Source of the DNA: Neisseria iguanae
GTDB lineage: Bacteria > Pseudomonadota > Gammaproteobacteria > Burkholderiales > Neisseriaceae
Reading direction: 5' to 3'
Assembly (NCBI RefSeq): GCF_003013245.1
Contig: NZ_PXYY01000010.1
Location: forward strand, 1 to 48,737
DNA: 48,737 bases
Shown: positions 37,006 to 46,213 of the stretch, one piece after another
How the letters are laid out: each line of letters starts with the position of its first letter
Position numbering within the stretch: position 1 is the stretch's first letter
Translations under genes and position numbers: made by a program
Notes under the pieces: generated by a model
What the model was told of the DNA's origin: nothing
What the model saw: only the letters and a program-made list of their open reading frames with translations
Databases searched by the model: none

Positions 37006-37035
37006 AAAAATGTCGGTCATATGACCGACATTTTT
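37006..37035 (-). terminator. Terminator after metG
   Basis: A perfect 30-base palindrome, AAAAATGTCGGTCAT and its complement, with no loop bases beyond the central AT. A-run and T-run on either side make it a good terminator in both directions. It begins 14 bases past the metG stop codon. Confidence 0.8.
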
Positions 37036-37049
37036 CCTTGCAGAAAACC

Positions 37050-39101
37050 TCAGCCGACTTTATCACCCGGCTGTGCCCCTGCATCAACGTCCAACAGTTT
37101 CAACTTGCCGTCAGCCGTGGCCGCGCTCAGAATCATGCCTTCGGATACGCCGAATTTGGCCATTTTGCGCGGGGCGAAGTTGGCAACGGCAATCACCATA
37201 CGGCCGTTTAGTTCGGCCGGATTCGGGTAGGAAGCGGCGATGCCGGAGAAAATCACGCGTTTTTCAAAGCCGAAATCAAGGTCGAATTTTAACAGTTTGG
37301 TGCTGCCTTCCACTGCTTCGCAGTTCAATACTTTGGCCACGCGCATGTCGATTTTCATAAAGTCGTCAAAGCCGGCTTGCCCGGCCACAGGGACGAATTT
37401 GCCGGCTTCAGCCGGAACGGCTGCGGCCTGAATGCTTTGTTTGTTGGCTTCGATTAAATTATCCACTTGTTTTTGCTCCACGCGTTGCATTAAATGTTCG
37501 TATTTGTTGATGGCGTGCCCGCCCAAAGTTTGGCGGGTATGTTCCCATGTAATCTCAGGCAGATTGAGGAACTTGGCGGCTTGTTCGGCTACTTTCGGCA
37601 ATACCGGCGCAAGGTAGGCAGTCAGCATGGTAAAGGCATTAATCAGCTCGCTGCACACTTCGTGCAAACGCGCATCCCGTCCTTCCTGTTTGGCCAATTC
37701 CCACGGTTTGTTGGCATCAACGTATTCGTTCACGATATCCGCCAGCGCCATAATGTCGCGCAGGGCTTTGGCATATTCACGGTTTTCGTAACACCCGGCG
37801 ATGTTTTCGCTCCCGGCGGCGAGTTTGGCCAGCAATGCGCTGCCTGCAACATCTTTCAGACGGCCTTCAAAACGCTTGGCGATAAAGCCGCTGGCGCGGG
37901 CGGCGATGTTGACGTATTTGCCGACCAAATCGCTGTTGACGCGGCTGATGAAGTCGTTCAAATTCAAATCGATGTCTTCGATTTTGCTGTTGAGTTTAGC
38001 GGCGATGTAGTAGCGCATCCATTCCGGATTCAGGCCTTGATCCAAATAGGATTTGGCGGTGATAAACGTGCCGCGCGATTTCGACATTTTTTGGCCGTCA
38101 ACGGTTAAAAAGCCGTGGGCGAAAATGCCGCTCGGAGTACGGTAGCCGGAGAATTTCAGCATCGCTGTCCAAAACAAGGCATGAAAATACAGTATGTCTT
38201 TGCCGATAAAGTGATACATCTCGGTTTGGCTGTCAGCTTTGAAAAATTCATCAAAATCCAAGCCGGTGCGGTCACAAAGATTTTTGAACGATGCCATGTA
38301 ACCCACCGGCGCATCCAGCCACACATAGAAATATTTGCCTGGCGCATCGGGGATTTCAAAGCCGAAATAAGGTGCGTCGCGGGAAATATCCCAATCCGAC
38401 AACGATGTTTCTCCGTCTCCGCCCAACCATTCTTTCATTTTGTTCAAGGCTTCGGGCTGCAAATGCGGTTTGCCCAAAGCATTGTTGCCAGACGTCCATT
38501 CCTGCAGAAAATCGGCACATTCGCCCAATTTGAAGAAGAAATGCTCGGATTCTTTCAACACCGGCGCGGCACCGGATACGGCGGAATACGGGTTAATCAG
38601 CTCGGTTGGGGCATAAGTGGTACCGCAGGACTCGCAGTTGTCGCCGTATTGGTCTTTGGTATGGCATTTCGGGCATTCGCCTTTCACAAAGCGGTCGGGC
38701 AGGAACATTTGTTTTTCAGGGTCGAAAAGCTGCTCGATGACGCGGCTTTCGATTTTGCCGTTGGCTTTCAGGGCGCGGTATATTTTTTCTGAAAACGCTT
38801 TGTTTTCAGGTGAATGGGTGCTGTAATAGTTGTCGTAGCCGATGCTGAAGCCGGTAAAGTCGGCCAAATGCGCTTCGCGCACTCCGGCAATCATGTCTTC
38901 CGGCTGCAAACCTTGCTTTTGCGCCGCCAGCATCACCGGGGTGCCGTGAGTATCGTCGGCGCAGCAGTAGTAGCATTCGTGGCCGCGCAATTTTTGAAAG
39001 CGCACCCAAATGTCGGTTTGGATGTGTTCGACCATGTGGCCCAGATGGATGCTGCCGTTGGCATACGGCAGGGCGGAAGTCACTAGAATTTTTCGTGTCA
39101 T
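37050..39101 (-). CDS. metG: Methionyl-tRNA synthetase
   Basis: Charges tRNA-Met and initiator tRNA. The 683-residue enzyme has the class-I HIGH variant SIHLGHM (17-23), the zinc knuckle with four Cys (143, 146, 156, 159), the KMSKS loop at 338-342, the anticodon-binding helical domain, and a C-terminal EMAPII-like tRNA-binding domain starting near [12 protein letters not shown] (about 590). Length agrees with E. coli MetG (677). The start at 39101, [16 protein letters not shown], is the family start. A DUS lies in the leader at 39150. Confidence 0.97.
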   Translation of the reverse strand: MTRKILVTSALPYANGSIHLGHMVEHIQTDIWVRFQKLRGHECYYCCADDTHGTPVMLAAQKQGLQPEDMIAGVREAHLADFTGFSIGYDNYYSTHSPENKAFSEKIYRALKANGKIESRVIEQLFDPEKQMFLPDRFVKGECPKCHTKDQYGDNCESCGTTYAPTELINPYSAVSGAAPVLKESEHFFFKLGECADFLQEWTSGNNALGKPHLQPEALNKMKEWLGGDGETSLSDWDISRDAPYFGFEIPDAPGKYFYVWLDAPVGYMASFKNLCDRTGLDFDEFFKADSQTEMYHFIGKDILYFHALFWTAMLKFSGYRTPSGIFAHGFLTVDGQKMSKSRGTFITAKSYLDQGLNPEWMRYYIAAKLNSKIEDIDLNLNDFISRVNSDLVGKYVNIAARASGFIAKRFEGRLKDVAGSALLAKLAAGSENIAGCYENREYAKALRDIMALADIVNEYVDANKPWELAKQEGRDARLHEVCSELINAFTMLTAYLAPVLPKVAEQAAKFLNLPEITWEHTRQTLGGHAINKYEHLMQRVEQKQVDNLIEANKQSIQAAAVPAEAGKFVPVAGQAGFDDFMKIDMRVAKVLNCEAVEGSTKLLKFDLDFGFEKRVIFSGIAASYPNPAELNGRMVIAVANFAPRKMAKFGVSEGMILSAATADGKLKLLDVDAGAQPGDKVG

Positions 39102-39584
39102 GGTTTATGCTTTGGAAACAATCAAATAAAGATGGGGGATTATACCGTAAAAGGCCGTCTGAGCATTACCGCAGGTTCAATTTAAACCGGCATGGCCTTG
39201 CCTTGTGCTGATTTAATTGGAATCCATGATTCATTCCATGTCTTTTCAGACGGCCTTGATGCGGGTTATGGTGAGATAACGGCCCAACACAGGCTGTCAC
39301 GCGCGCCGAGGCCGGCATGGATATCTTGTCTCGCTTGCCCGGATTGCCAAACGGCTACCCCACCTGCCCTGCCCGATGGTGGAGAAAACGGGAGCGTATT
39401 TGCGGGTGCAGAGATTCTGCCGGCAGGAGGTGGCAGGGAACGGGGCGTCCTGCGTGGCCGTCGGTGTCCGGTGTTGGCAGGCAGTTAGGAAAAGCAGGGG
39501 GAAATAAAACCGGTAAAATTTCCATCACGCCATCCTTTCCGTCACATCAATAATGTTTAGCTCCATAAAAGGCCGTCTGAAATA
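39102..39584. other. Gap upstream of metG
   Basis: Holds DUS cores (near 39151, 39244 and 39571) and GC-rich sequence with short frames on both strands, none with a start signal or recognisable product. The metG promoter should lie in the first 100 bases. Confidence 0.5.
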
Positions 39585-39911
39585 GATACCATCGGATATG
39601 CTTACCCGGATAACGGCATGGAATATCGGGGCAATGCGGCACATCCGTTTGCGGCTGCCTGTGTGCAAAACAATAGCGGTCAAAAGTTTACCCGTATTGC
39701 CGGACCGCAAACCAACAGTGAAGCAGAGCAGGTTATCCGTACTTTAATGGAAATGTGGCATGATAAGTTTCCGTTTAAGGATTCGGGACACCGGCAACGG
39801 AATTATGCCGTTTTTGTGAATTTTTATCATCCGGTTAAGCCGAATAAGGGGTTGAAAGTTGATACGCCTTTTGAGATTTTACAGACTTATTTTTCTCAAT
39901 CTGTTGTATAA
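39585..39911 (+). pseudogene. C-terminal fragment of an IS481-type transposase
   Basis: A frame open from a DUS at 39571 encodes PDNGMEYRG, FTRIAGPQTNSEAEQVIRTL, then VNFYHPVKPNKGL and TPFEILQTYF, which is the end of an rve-type integrase core with the final catalytic Glu region (QTNSEAE, normally QTNGKAE). The N-terminal helix-turn-helix and the first two catalytic acids are absent. It ends 28 bases from the mnmE stop, convergent with it. The DUS right at its 5' edge suggests that the join may have come through DNA uptake. Confidence 0.8.
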
Positions 39912-39939
39912 ACAACGCGGCTGTTTCTTATACTTGATT

Positions 39940-41304
39940 TTATTTGCCGATACAGAAACGCGAGAAAATCACGCCCAGCAAATCATCGGCGGTAAATTCA
40001 CCGGTGATTTCGCTGCACGCCACTTGTGCCAAGCGCAGATGTTCGGCCAAGAGTTCGATTTGGTCGTTACCGCACAATGCCGCGTTTTCCAGCTCGACTT
40101 CGGCGGCGTGCAATGCGGTGAGGTGGCGGCTGCGGGCGAGAAACAGGCTCTCGCTTTCTCCCTGCCAGCCGATTTCCTGCAACAGCGCCTGTTTGAGCAA
40201 ATCCAAACCTTGGCCGGTTTTGGCGGAAAGTCTGATTAAAGTGTCGGCACCCGTTTGCGTGAGGCCGTCTGAAACTTTTTCCACCGTATCGCCGGTCAAA
40301 TCGGTTTTGTTGTGGATTTCGATTTTTTTCAAACCGTCGGGCAGGCCGTTGAGAATGGCTTGGGTTTTGGCATTGATGCCTTCGCGCGGATCGATCAGAA
40401 TCAGCGCGACATCGGCTTCCTGAACGGCTTTTTGGCTGCGCTGGATGCCGATTTGCTCGACCACGTCATCGGTATCGCGCAAACCGGCAGTGTCGATGAT
40501 GTGTACGGGTACGCCGTCGAGGGTAATCTGCTCGCGCACGGTGTCGCGGGTGGTGCCTGCGATGTCGGTGACAATCGCCACATCATCGCCCGCCAAGGCG
40601 TTGAGCAGGCTGGATTTGCCGACATTGGGCGCACCGACCAACACCACGTTCATGCCTTCGCGCAAAATCGCACCCTGCTCGGCACTGGCCAACACGGTTT
40701 TCAGACGGCTTTGCAAATTCTGCAACTTGCCGCGTGCGTCGGCGGCTTTAAGAAAATCAATGTCTTCTTCGGGAAAATCCAGCGTGGCTTCAACCAGCAT
40801 TCTGAGCGTAACCAAGTCATCGACCAGCGCGTGAATGTGCTGTGAAAAAGCGCCTTTGAGCGAGCGCAATGCCATGCGGGCGGCGGCTTTGCTCGAAGCA
40901 TCAATCAAATCGGCCACGCTCTCGGCTTGCGCCAAATCGAGTTTGTTGTTAAGAAAGGCGCGTTTGGTGAATTCGCCCGGCTCGGCAGCTTTGGCACCGA
41001 GTGAGAAACAACGCTGCAACAGCATATCCATTACCACCGGTCCGCCGTGGCCTTGCAATTCGATAACATCTTCGCCGGTAAAACTGGCGGGCGCGGCGAA
41101 GTAGAGCATCAGGCCGTTGTCGATGGTTTGGCCGTCGGCATCGAGAAAATCAGTGTACAAAGCCGCGCGCGGCTTGGGTGTTTTACCTCCGCTCAATGCC
41201 TGCGCCAAAGGCAGCAAATCTTTGCCGGACAAGCGGATTACGCCGACGCCGCCGCGGCCGGGCGCGGTGGCAATGGCAGCTATGGTGGGATTGGGTGCGG
41301 ACAT
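39940..41304 (-). CDS. mnmE: tRNA modification GTPase MnmE
   Basis: With MnmG it makes 5-carboxymethylaminomethyluridine at the wobble position of certain tRNAs. The 454-residue protein has the N-terminal tetrahydrofolate-binding domain ([11 protein letters not shown]), a helical domain, and an inserted G domain with G1 [13 protein letters not shown]2 GTTRDT, G3 DTAGLRDT and G4 NKTDL, ending with the conserved C-terminal FCIGK whose Cys is needed for activity. The start at 41304 matches the family, with AAGAGA upstream. Confidence 0.97.
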   Translation of the reverse strand: MSAPNPTIAAIATAPGRGGVGVIRLSGKDLLPLAQALSGGKTPKPRAALYTDFLDADGQTIDNGLMLYFAAPASFTGEDVIELQGHGGPVVMDMLLQRCFSLGAKAAEPGEFTKRAFLNNKLDLAQAESVADLIDASSKAAARMALRSLKGAFSQHIHALVDDLVTLRMLVEATLDFPEEDIDFLKAADARGKLQNLQSRLKTVLASAEQGAILREGMNVVLVGAPNVGKSSLLNALAGDDVAIVTDIAGTTRDTVREQITLDGVPVHIIDTAGLRDTDDVVEQIGIQRSQKAVQEADVALILIDPREGINAKTQAILNGLPDGLKKIEIHNKTDLTGDTVEKVSDGLTQTGADTLIRLSAKTGQGLDLLKQALLQEIGWQGESESLFLARSRHLTALHAAEVELENAALCGNDQIELLAEHLRLAQVACSEITGEFTADDLLGVIFSRFCIGK

Positions 41305-41340
41305 GGCCGTCTCTTTTCGGATAAATAAGCAAGATTATAG

Positions 41341-41376
41341 CAAATGCCGTCTGAAAAGGGTTTCAGACGGCATTTG
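41341..41376. terminator. AT-DUS hairpin upstream of mnmE
   Basis: CAAATGCCGTCTGAAA at 41341-41356 pairs with 41361-41376 (16 bp, 4-base loop). This is the ATGCCGTCTGAA dialect, unlike the AG form elsewhere in the window. It follows the small gene at 41455-41730 on the minus strand and probably ends its transcript. Confidence 0.75.
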
Positions 41377-41454
41377 CTATAAGGTAAACTGTTTGCCGGC
41401 AGATACTGATTGGGAAAAGTTCCGAATCAGTATTCAGACGGCCTCAAGCCTTTA

Positions 41455-41730
41455 TCAGCGTTTTTTCTTCGCCGGTTTGGCTTTGTCCGCCGCGGCCAGA
41501 CGCATGGCAACGAATTCAACCATCAGGTCTTTTTTATTCCAGAAGAAATCCTTCATCTTTTCCAACGGATAGATTTTGCGTACCATCATCGGCAGGCCTT
41601 CGTGGATAATCGCGGCCACTTCACCGTTGGTGGTTGGGTTGTCCATGACGGTTTTCAGGTCGGTTTGATTGGCGGCCAGATAATCGTTGAGGCGTTTTTT
41701 TACGCCGCTGTTGATTTCGAATTGTTTCAT
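41455..41730 (-). CDS. Small conserved neisserial protein of unknown function
   Basis: From the ATG at 41730 (MKQFEINSGVKKRLNDYL) it gives a soluble 91-residue protein with a predicted helical middle (EVAAIIHEGLPMMVRKIYP), an aromatic segment KDFFWNKKD, and a Lys-rich tail AKPAKKKR. I recall similar hypothetical proteins in other Neisseria, but no function. The frame is open 57 codons upstream, but those residues look non-coding. The basic tail could contact nucleic acid; that is only a guess. Confidence 0.75.
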   Translation of the reverse strand: MKQFEINSGVKKRLNDYLAANQTDLKTVMDNPTTNGEVAAIIHEGLPMMVRKIYPLEKMKDFFWNKKDLMVEFVAMRLAAADKAKPAKKKR

Positions 41731-41979
41731 GTCTTTATTTTTCCGTAAGCGTGGGGGAATTATCCGCATCTGCATAATCGCATGGTATATCTTTGCCATT
41801 TTAGCAAAATCTGCTGAAAAATGGTATGCGGCAAACCGAAAATAACGGTTGGGGCGGGAATTTCGTCCCATAAAATTGTCGGTTATGCGTTTTGTCAGCA
41901 AAAAATGGTGCGGATTTTGGCGGCAGATGTGGATTTAAGGCTACAATAATGTTTATCTGATAAGAAGACTGTCTGAAAA

Positions 41980-42405
41980 ATGTATTTATGGTTAAAACTG
42001 GCGCATATTTTCTTTGTGATTTCCTGGTTTGCCGGACTGTTTTACCTGCCGCGCATTTATGTGAATCTGGCGCAGGTCAATCCGCAAACCGAATCCGCCG
42101 AATATACGCGGCTGTTGGGCATGGCGCAGCGGCTGTATAAATTTATGTCACCGCTGGGGATTTTGGCCGTAATTTGCGGCTTTGTGATTCCGTTTGTCAC
42201 CGGCTGGTGGTCTATGGGCTGGGTACACGGCAAAGCAGCCTTGGGTATTTTGCTCATCGGCTACCAACACATCTGCCGCGCACACCTCCACCGCTTCGAA
42301 CAACACGCCTGCCGCCACTCGCATAAGTTTTACCGCGTGTTTAACGAAGTGCCGGTATTGCTGATGATTGGCGCGCTGTATCTTGTTGTGTTCAAACCTT
42401 TTTGA
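41980..42405 (+). CDS. hemJ: HemJ-type protoporphyrinogen oxidase (CopD-like membrane protein)
   Basis: An integral membrane protein of 141 residues with four helices. Family marks are KLAHIFFVISWFAGLFYLPRI near the N-terminus, with the conserved His, and WVHGKAALGILLIGYQH. HemJ oxidises protoporphyrinogen IX to protoporphyrin IX in haem synthesis in bacteria lacking HemG or HemY. The CYTH gene follows after 15 bases, in the same direction. A DUS-like core directly before the ATG leaves little room for a classical ribosome-binding site. Confidence 0.87.
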   Translation: MYLWLKLAHIFFVISWFAGLFYLPRIYVNLAQVNPQTESAEYTRLLGMAQRLYKFMSPLGILAVICGFVIPFVTGWWSMGWVHGKAALGILLIGYQHICRAHLHRFEQHACRHSHKFYRVFNEVPVLLMIGALYLVVFKPF

Positions 42406-42420
42406 AAGGCCGTCTGAAAT

Positions 42421-42891
42421 ATGTCTGTTGAAATCGAACGCCGTTTCTTATTGAAAAACGATGATTGGCGGCACACCGCATCCGCGCCGCAAATGCTGCA
42501 GCAAGGCTATTTGAGTGTGGAAAAAGAGCGTACCATCCGCGTGCGCATTATCAATCATCAAGCGTGGCTGACGCTGAAGGGCTATATTTCCGATATGAGC
42601 CGCAGCGAATTTGAATATGAAATTCCGCTGGAACACGCGCAAACGATGATGGCGGCGATGTGCCCGTTCAAGATGGAAAAACGCCGTTACCGCGTCGAAT
42701 TTGAAGGTTTTGTCTACGAAATCGACGAATATTCCGGCGACAACGCGCCGCTGGTTGTGGCGGAAATCGAATTGCCGTCTGAAGATGCCGCATTTGCCCG
42801 CCCCGACTGGCTGGGCAACGAAATCACGTCCGACGGCAAATTCACCAATGCCTATCTGAGCAAACACCCTTACGCCACTTGGGCGCGTTAA
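42421..42891 (+). CDS. CYTH-domain protein (tripolyphosphatase-like)
   Basis: A single-domain CYTH protein of 156 residues, starting with the signature VEIERRF (ExExR/K) and continuing with the barrel's charged strands: RTIRVRI, WLTLKG, SEFEYEIP, RYRVEFEGFVYEIDEY and AEIELPSED. CYTH enzymes hydrolyse inorganic or organic triphosphates with Mg2+; NE1496-like single-domain members are tripolyphosphatases. It is 15 bases after hemJ, and the DUS in that spacer supplies AAAGG, which may serve as ribosome-binding site. The start ATG fits the motif at residues 4-8. Confidence 0.88.
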   Translation: MSVEIERRFLLKNDDWRHTASAPQMLQQGYLSVEKERTIRVRIINHQAWLTLKGYISDMSRSEFEYEIPLEHAQTMMAAMCPFKMEKRRYRVEFEGFVYEIDEYSGDNAPLVVAEIELPSEDAAFARPDWLGNEITSDGKFTNAYLSKHPYATWAR

Positions 42892-43200
42892 TTGCGCCTG
42901 CTGCCTGTCCTGTCGTTACTCTGCGCCCTATCCGCGTCGCCGCCGGACCGCATATCCGCCGCTATGTCCATCCTGTTAAGCGCGGCGGATATGGTTAACA
43001 TCACGCGCTATTGCCATTCTGAAGAAGCAGGCGCGTTTTTATTTCACCCGCACGGCAATGAATAGATTGCGCTCGAAATTGCGCTCGAAGCGGTACGCTG
43101 CTATCCCGCGTGCCTGATTGCGTTGGAACACTGCGGTATGCGACAGATTTGGTTTCAAAGCGGCGAATCGCATGCCGATATTCAATCCGTACCGCATTGA
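42892..43200 (+). pseudogene. Remnant of a small secreted protein, interrupted by an in-frame TAG
   Basis: One base after the CYTH stop codon a TTG at 42892 opens a frame reading a signal-peptide-like LRLLPVLSLLCALSA and then 40 more codons to TAG at 43063; the same frame continues for 44 codons (IALEIALEAVRCYPA, HCGMRQIWFQSGESH) to TGA at 43198. The codon use resembles neighbouring genes throughout. A 12-base tandem duplication, ATTGCGCTCGAA twice (43066-43089), follows the TAG. I do not recognise the protein. The best reading is a pseudogene with one nonsense change, formerly in the hemJ-CYTH operon. Confidence 0.45.
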
Positions 43201-43251
43201 CACACCGGACGGCTGCGATGCCACGCTTTCAGATTCAGACGGCCGACATCT

Positions 43252-43280
43252 CCGTCATTCCCGCACAGGCGGGATGACGG
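43252..43280. repeat. dRS3-like inverted repeat
   Basis: CCGTCATTCCCGC (43252-43264) against GCGGGATGACGG (43269-43280), one base short of a perfect neisserial dRS3 hairpin. It may terminate both the remnant at 42892 and the convergent M16 gene. TCTGCAAAGGTACC at 43306-43319 resembles the IS5-type end seen elsewhere. Confidence 0.6.
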
Positions 43281-43322
43281 TTTACAGATTGACGGTACCG
43301 CTCTTTTCTGCAAAGGTACCGG

Positions 43323-44624
43323 CTATTGCGCACCCACCACCACAATATGCAAATCGCTGAATTTCACCCGGCGCTGCCATGCGTCTTTGATTTGCGCGGT
43401 CGTGAGCCGTCCGACTGCTTTCGGGTAATCTTCCAAATAGCTGCTTTCCAAATTATGCACACCGATCAAACTCAAATAGTCCAGCAGTTTGGCATTGGAA
43501 TCGAAGCGCAGCGGAAAACTGCCGATGATGTTGGCTTTAGCCTGTTCCAACTCGGCTTCGGTCGGCCCTTCGGCAATGAACTGTTCCACCACCGCACGCA
43601 CATCGGCCAAAGATGCGCGGGTATTTTTCTTTTGCGTCGAATAGCCAATGCGGAACACACCGGCTTCGGTCAGCGGTACCAAGCTGCTGTATACGCCGTA
43701 GGTATAGCCTTTTTGGTCACGCAGGCGCTTCATCAGGCGGCTGTCGAAGCCGCCGCCGCCCAAAATATAATTGCCTGCCACCAGCGCGTAATAATCCGGA
43801 TCGTGGCGTTTAATCAGCGGCATACCCAGAATAATTTGCGCCTGTTCGCCGGCAAACGGAATGTCGCGGCGTTGGGCGGTTTGCTTGTCCACCGGCGCAA
43901 TGCTGCTGTCCGCGCGGCTTTTTTGCGGCAATCCTTTCAATGCGGTTTGCACCATTTTTTCTGCCTGACGGCGGCTGACATCACCGACAATCGCCACCAC
44001 CGCATTGTTTTTGCCGTAGTGCGTGCGGTGGAAGGCGCGGATGTCGTCAAGCGTCACGGCTTTAAGGCTGTCAACCGTCACATAAGCATCTTTACCGTAG
44101 GGGTGGCTCGGATAAGCAAGCTTGGTAAACGCGCGTCCGGCAGTAAAATCGGGCGCGGTTTCCTGCTGCTGCAAGGCGGTCACGGCCTGCTTTTGGCGGC
44201 GGGCAAATACGGCAGGGTCAAAGCGCGGCGCGGTTAAGGATTCGTTGACCAAAGCCACGGTTTGCTTCAGATTCTTAGCTTTGCTCAAGCTGCGGAAACT
44301 GATGGTGGCGGTTTCATGCCCGCTGTCGCTGCCGATGTTGGCGGCGATGTCGTTGGCTTTTTCGTTAAATGCTTCTTCGTCCAGCGTTTTCGTGCCGTCA
44401 GTCAACAATGCGGCAGTAAATTCGGCCACTTGGCTTTTGCCCTGCGGATTGAACACACTACCTGCGCCTTTGAAGCTGATTTTCATATCGACAATCGGGT
44501 TTTCACGCCGCTCGACCAACAGAATCTGGGTGCCTTCCGATGTCGTCCAGCGCTGGATGTCCACCGCCGCTTGGGTGGTCAACGGCAAGGCAGCAAGCGC
44601 CAGTATAAAGGTTTTGAAATGCAT
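43323..44624 (-). CDS. M16-family protein without the zinc motif (non-catalytic partner)
   Basis: A 433-residue protein with a signal peptide (LALAALPLTTQA) and two M16 domains: VDMKISFKGAGSVF, HETATISFRSLSK and the C-terminal LGGGGFDSRLMKRLRDQKGYTYG, which carries the R...Y motif that positions substrate in M16 enzymes. The HxxEH zinc motif that should follow GSVF is absent, so it is probably the partner of the catalytic subunit encoded just upstream. Such pairs form heterodimeric periplasmic peptidases. Substrate unknown. Confidence 0.9.
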   Translation of the reverse strand: MHFKTFILALAALPLTTQAAVDIQRWTTSEGTQILLVERRENPIVDMKISFKGAGSVFNPQGKSQVAEFTAALLTDGTKTLDEEAFNEKANDIAANIGSDSGHETATISFRSLSKAKNLKQTVALVNESLTAPRFDPAVFARRQKQAVTALQQQETAPDFTAGRAFTKLAYPSHPYGKDAYVTVDSLKAVTLDDIRAFHRTHYGKNNAVVAIVGDVSRRQAEKMVQTALKGLPQKSRADSSIAPVDKQTAQRRDIPFAGEQAQIILGMPLIKRHDPDYYALVAGNYILGGGGFDSRLMKRLRDQKGYTYGVYSSLVPLTEAGVFRIGYSTQKKNTRASLADVRAVVEQFIAEGPTEAELEQAKANIIGSFPLRFDSNAKLLDYLSLIGVHNLESSYLEDYPKAVGRLTTAQIKDAWQRRVKFSDLHIVVVGAQ

Positions 44625-44643
44625 GTTAAAACTTTCTGTTGGA

Positions 44644-44666
44644 GCCGTCTGAATGTTTCAGACGGC
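44644..44666 (-). terminator. DUS hairpin between the two M16 genes
   Basis: GCCGTCTGAA at 44644-44653 with TTCAGACGGC at 44657-44666, a three-base loop. It is within the M16 operon and probably attenuates only. Confidence 0.5.
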
Positions 44667-44671
44667 CTTGA

Positions 44672-45991
44672 TTATTTTGTAGATTGCGCCTGCGGTTTCA
44701 CCACCACCACGCTCGAACGTTTGTCGGTCAAGAGTTTCGCGGCCGCCTGCACATCGGCAGCGGTCACTTTTTGCAGGCGGCGGCGGATTTCGGCTTCGTC
44801 GGTGTATTTAAAACCGCGCGTTTCCAAGCGTCCCATCAGCGAAGCCTGTGAAGTCATGGAATCGCGGGCGTAGATTTCGCTGCCGGCCATTCGGGTTTTG
44901 ACGCGTTTGAGTTCGTCTTTATCTACGCCGTTGTCGGCAATATCTTGGATTTCGGCGCGTATGGCGGCCAACAAATCCTGTTCGCTCACGCCGCTGCCCG
45001 GTATAGCAACGATATTAAACAGCGGCATTTCGCGGCTTAAAATATCGTAGTTGGCGCCCACGCTCAAAGCAGTTTGCTTGCCACGCACCAGATTTTTATC
45101 CAAACGGCTCGATGAGTTGCCCGACAAAATATCGCTCAATACATCGAGCGCGTAAGGCAGGTTGTCGTTAAGCGTTTGCAGCGCAGGCACCCGATAAGAC
45201 AAAGCCACCAAGGGCTGACGGGTCATGGCGGATGTGGTTTCGGCAAACACCGGCTCCCGTTCGGCCGGTTCGCTCAAATCGTTGCGCTGTGGTAGGTTTT
45301 TGGCGGGAATACTGCCGAATAATTTCGAGGCCGTCTGAATCGTTTGCCTGGCATCGACATCGCCGACAATCACCAGCGTAGCATTATTGGGGGCGTAAAA
45401 TTGGCGGTACCAACCGCGCAAGTCGTCTGCTTTGAGGGTGTGTAAATCGTCCATATAGCCGATCACACTGGCGCGCATAGAAGGCTTGGTGAAACTGCTT
45501 AAAAAAACCTGCTCCCACATTTTGCCCGACGCGGTATCTTCGGTACGCTGGCGGCGCTCTTCACGAATCACACTCATTTCGTTGGTAAAGTCTTTGTCGC
45601 TGAAATTCAGATTTTGCATACGGTCGGCTTCAAGCTTCAACACTTCCGGCAGGTTGGCGGCGGAAATGTTCTCGTAATACACGGTTTCGCTGCGGTTGGT
45701 GTAGGCATTGTGTTTGCCGCCCAAGGCTGCCACGCGTTGGTGGAATTCGCCGGCCGGTACCGATGGCGTGCCTTTGAACATCATGTGTTCCAGCGCATGG
45801 CTCAAACCGCTTTTGCCGGGTTTTTCATCGACGCTGCCGACCTTATACCAAAGCTGCGATACCGCCACCGGCGCACGCTTGTCTTCTTTGACGATGACTT
45901 TCAGGCCGTTAGGCAGGGTTTGTGACAAGGTTTTCGCCCACACAGGCGCGGCAATGGCCAGCATAGCCAGCCAGACGGTTTTGCTTAACAT
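44672..45991 (-). CDS. M16-family zinc peptidase (catalytic subunit)
   Basis: A periplasmic pitrilysin-type peptidase. From the ATG at 45991 (MLSKTVWLAML, AGGAAA upstream) it gives 439 residues with a signal peptide ending VWA. The inverted zinc motif HALEH lies in GLSHALEHMMFKGT, with the third ligand Glu further on in a NEMSVIREERRQRTED context. The C-terminal domain has SSSRLDKNLVRGKQTALSVG. The frame is open to 46036, but the upstream residues are not signal-like. It is cotranscribed with the motif-less paralogue 47 bases downstream. Confidence 0.92.
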   Translation of the reverse strand: MLSKTVWLAMLAIAAPVWAKTLSQTLPNGLKVIVKEDKRAPVAVSQLWYKVGSVDEKPGKSGLSHALEHMMFKGTPSVPAGEFHQRVAALGGKHNAYTNRSETVYYENISAANLPEVLKLEADRMQNLNFSDKDFTNEMSVIREERRQRTEDTASGKMWEQVFLSSFTKPSMRASVIGYMDDLHTLKADDLRGWYRQFYAPNNATLVIVGDVDARQTIQTASKLFGSIPAKNLPQRNDLSEPAEREPVFAETTSAMTRQPLVALSYRVPALQTLNDNLPYALDVLSDILSGNSSSRLDKNLVRGKQTALSVGANYDILSREMPLFNIVAIPGSGVSEQDLLAAIRAEIQDIADNGVDKDELKRVKTRMAGSEIYARDSMTSQASLMGRLETRGFKYTDEAEIRRRLQKVTAADVQAAAKLLTDKRSSVVVVKPQAQSTK

Positions 45992-46213
45992 GGTTTTCCT
46001 AATCTTTGCAATCAAACCAATCATAAAACATTTCAATCAAAATGATAAAGTGCGTTTGCACAGTTTCACAGTCTGGCTTTTCAGACGGCCCCAACCGGTT
46101 TTTGCGCGGATTGTCTGTTTGACGTCACACCTTTACCCGACTTCTTTGATGGCGGATAATTAGGTTGTGTTTTCATCCGTTTTTTTCCATTCTATACAAA
46201 CAAAGGAAGCATC

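Noticed and set aside
43326..44237. 303-codon plus-strand ORF
   Set aside because: Antisense shadow of the M16 gene at 43323-44624, with His-rich and Phe-rich composition typical of reversed coding.
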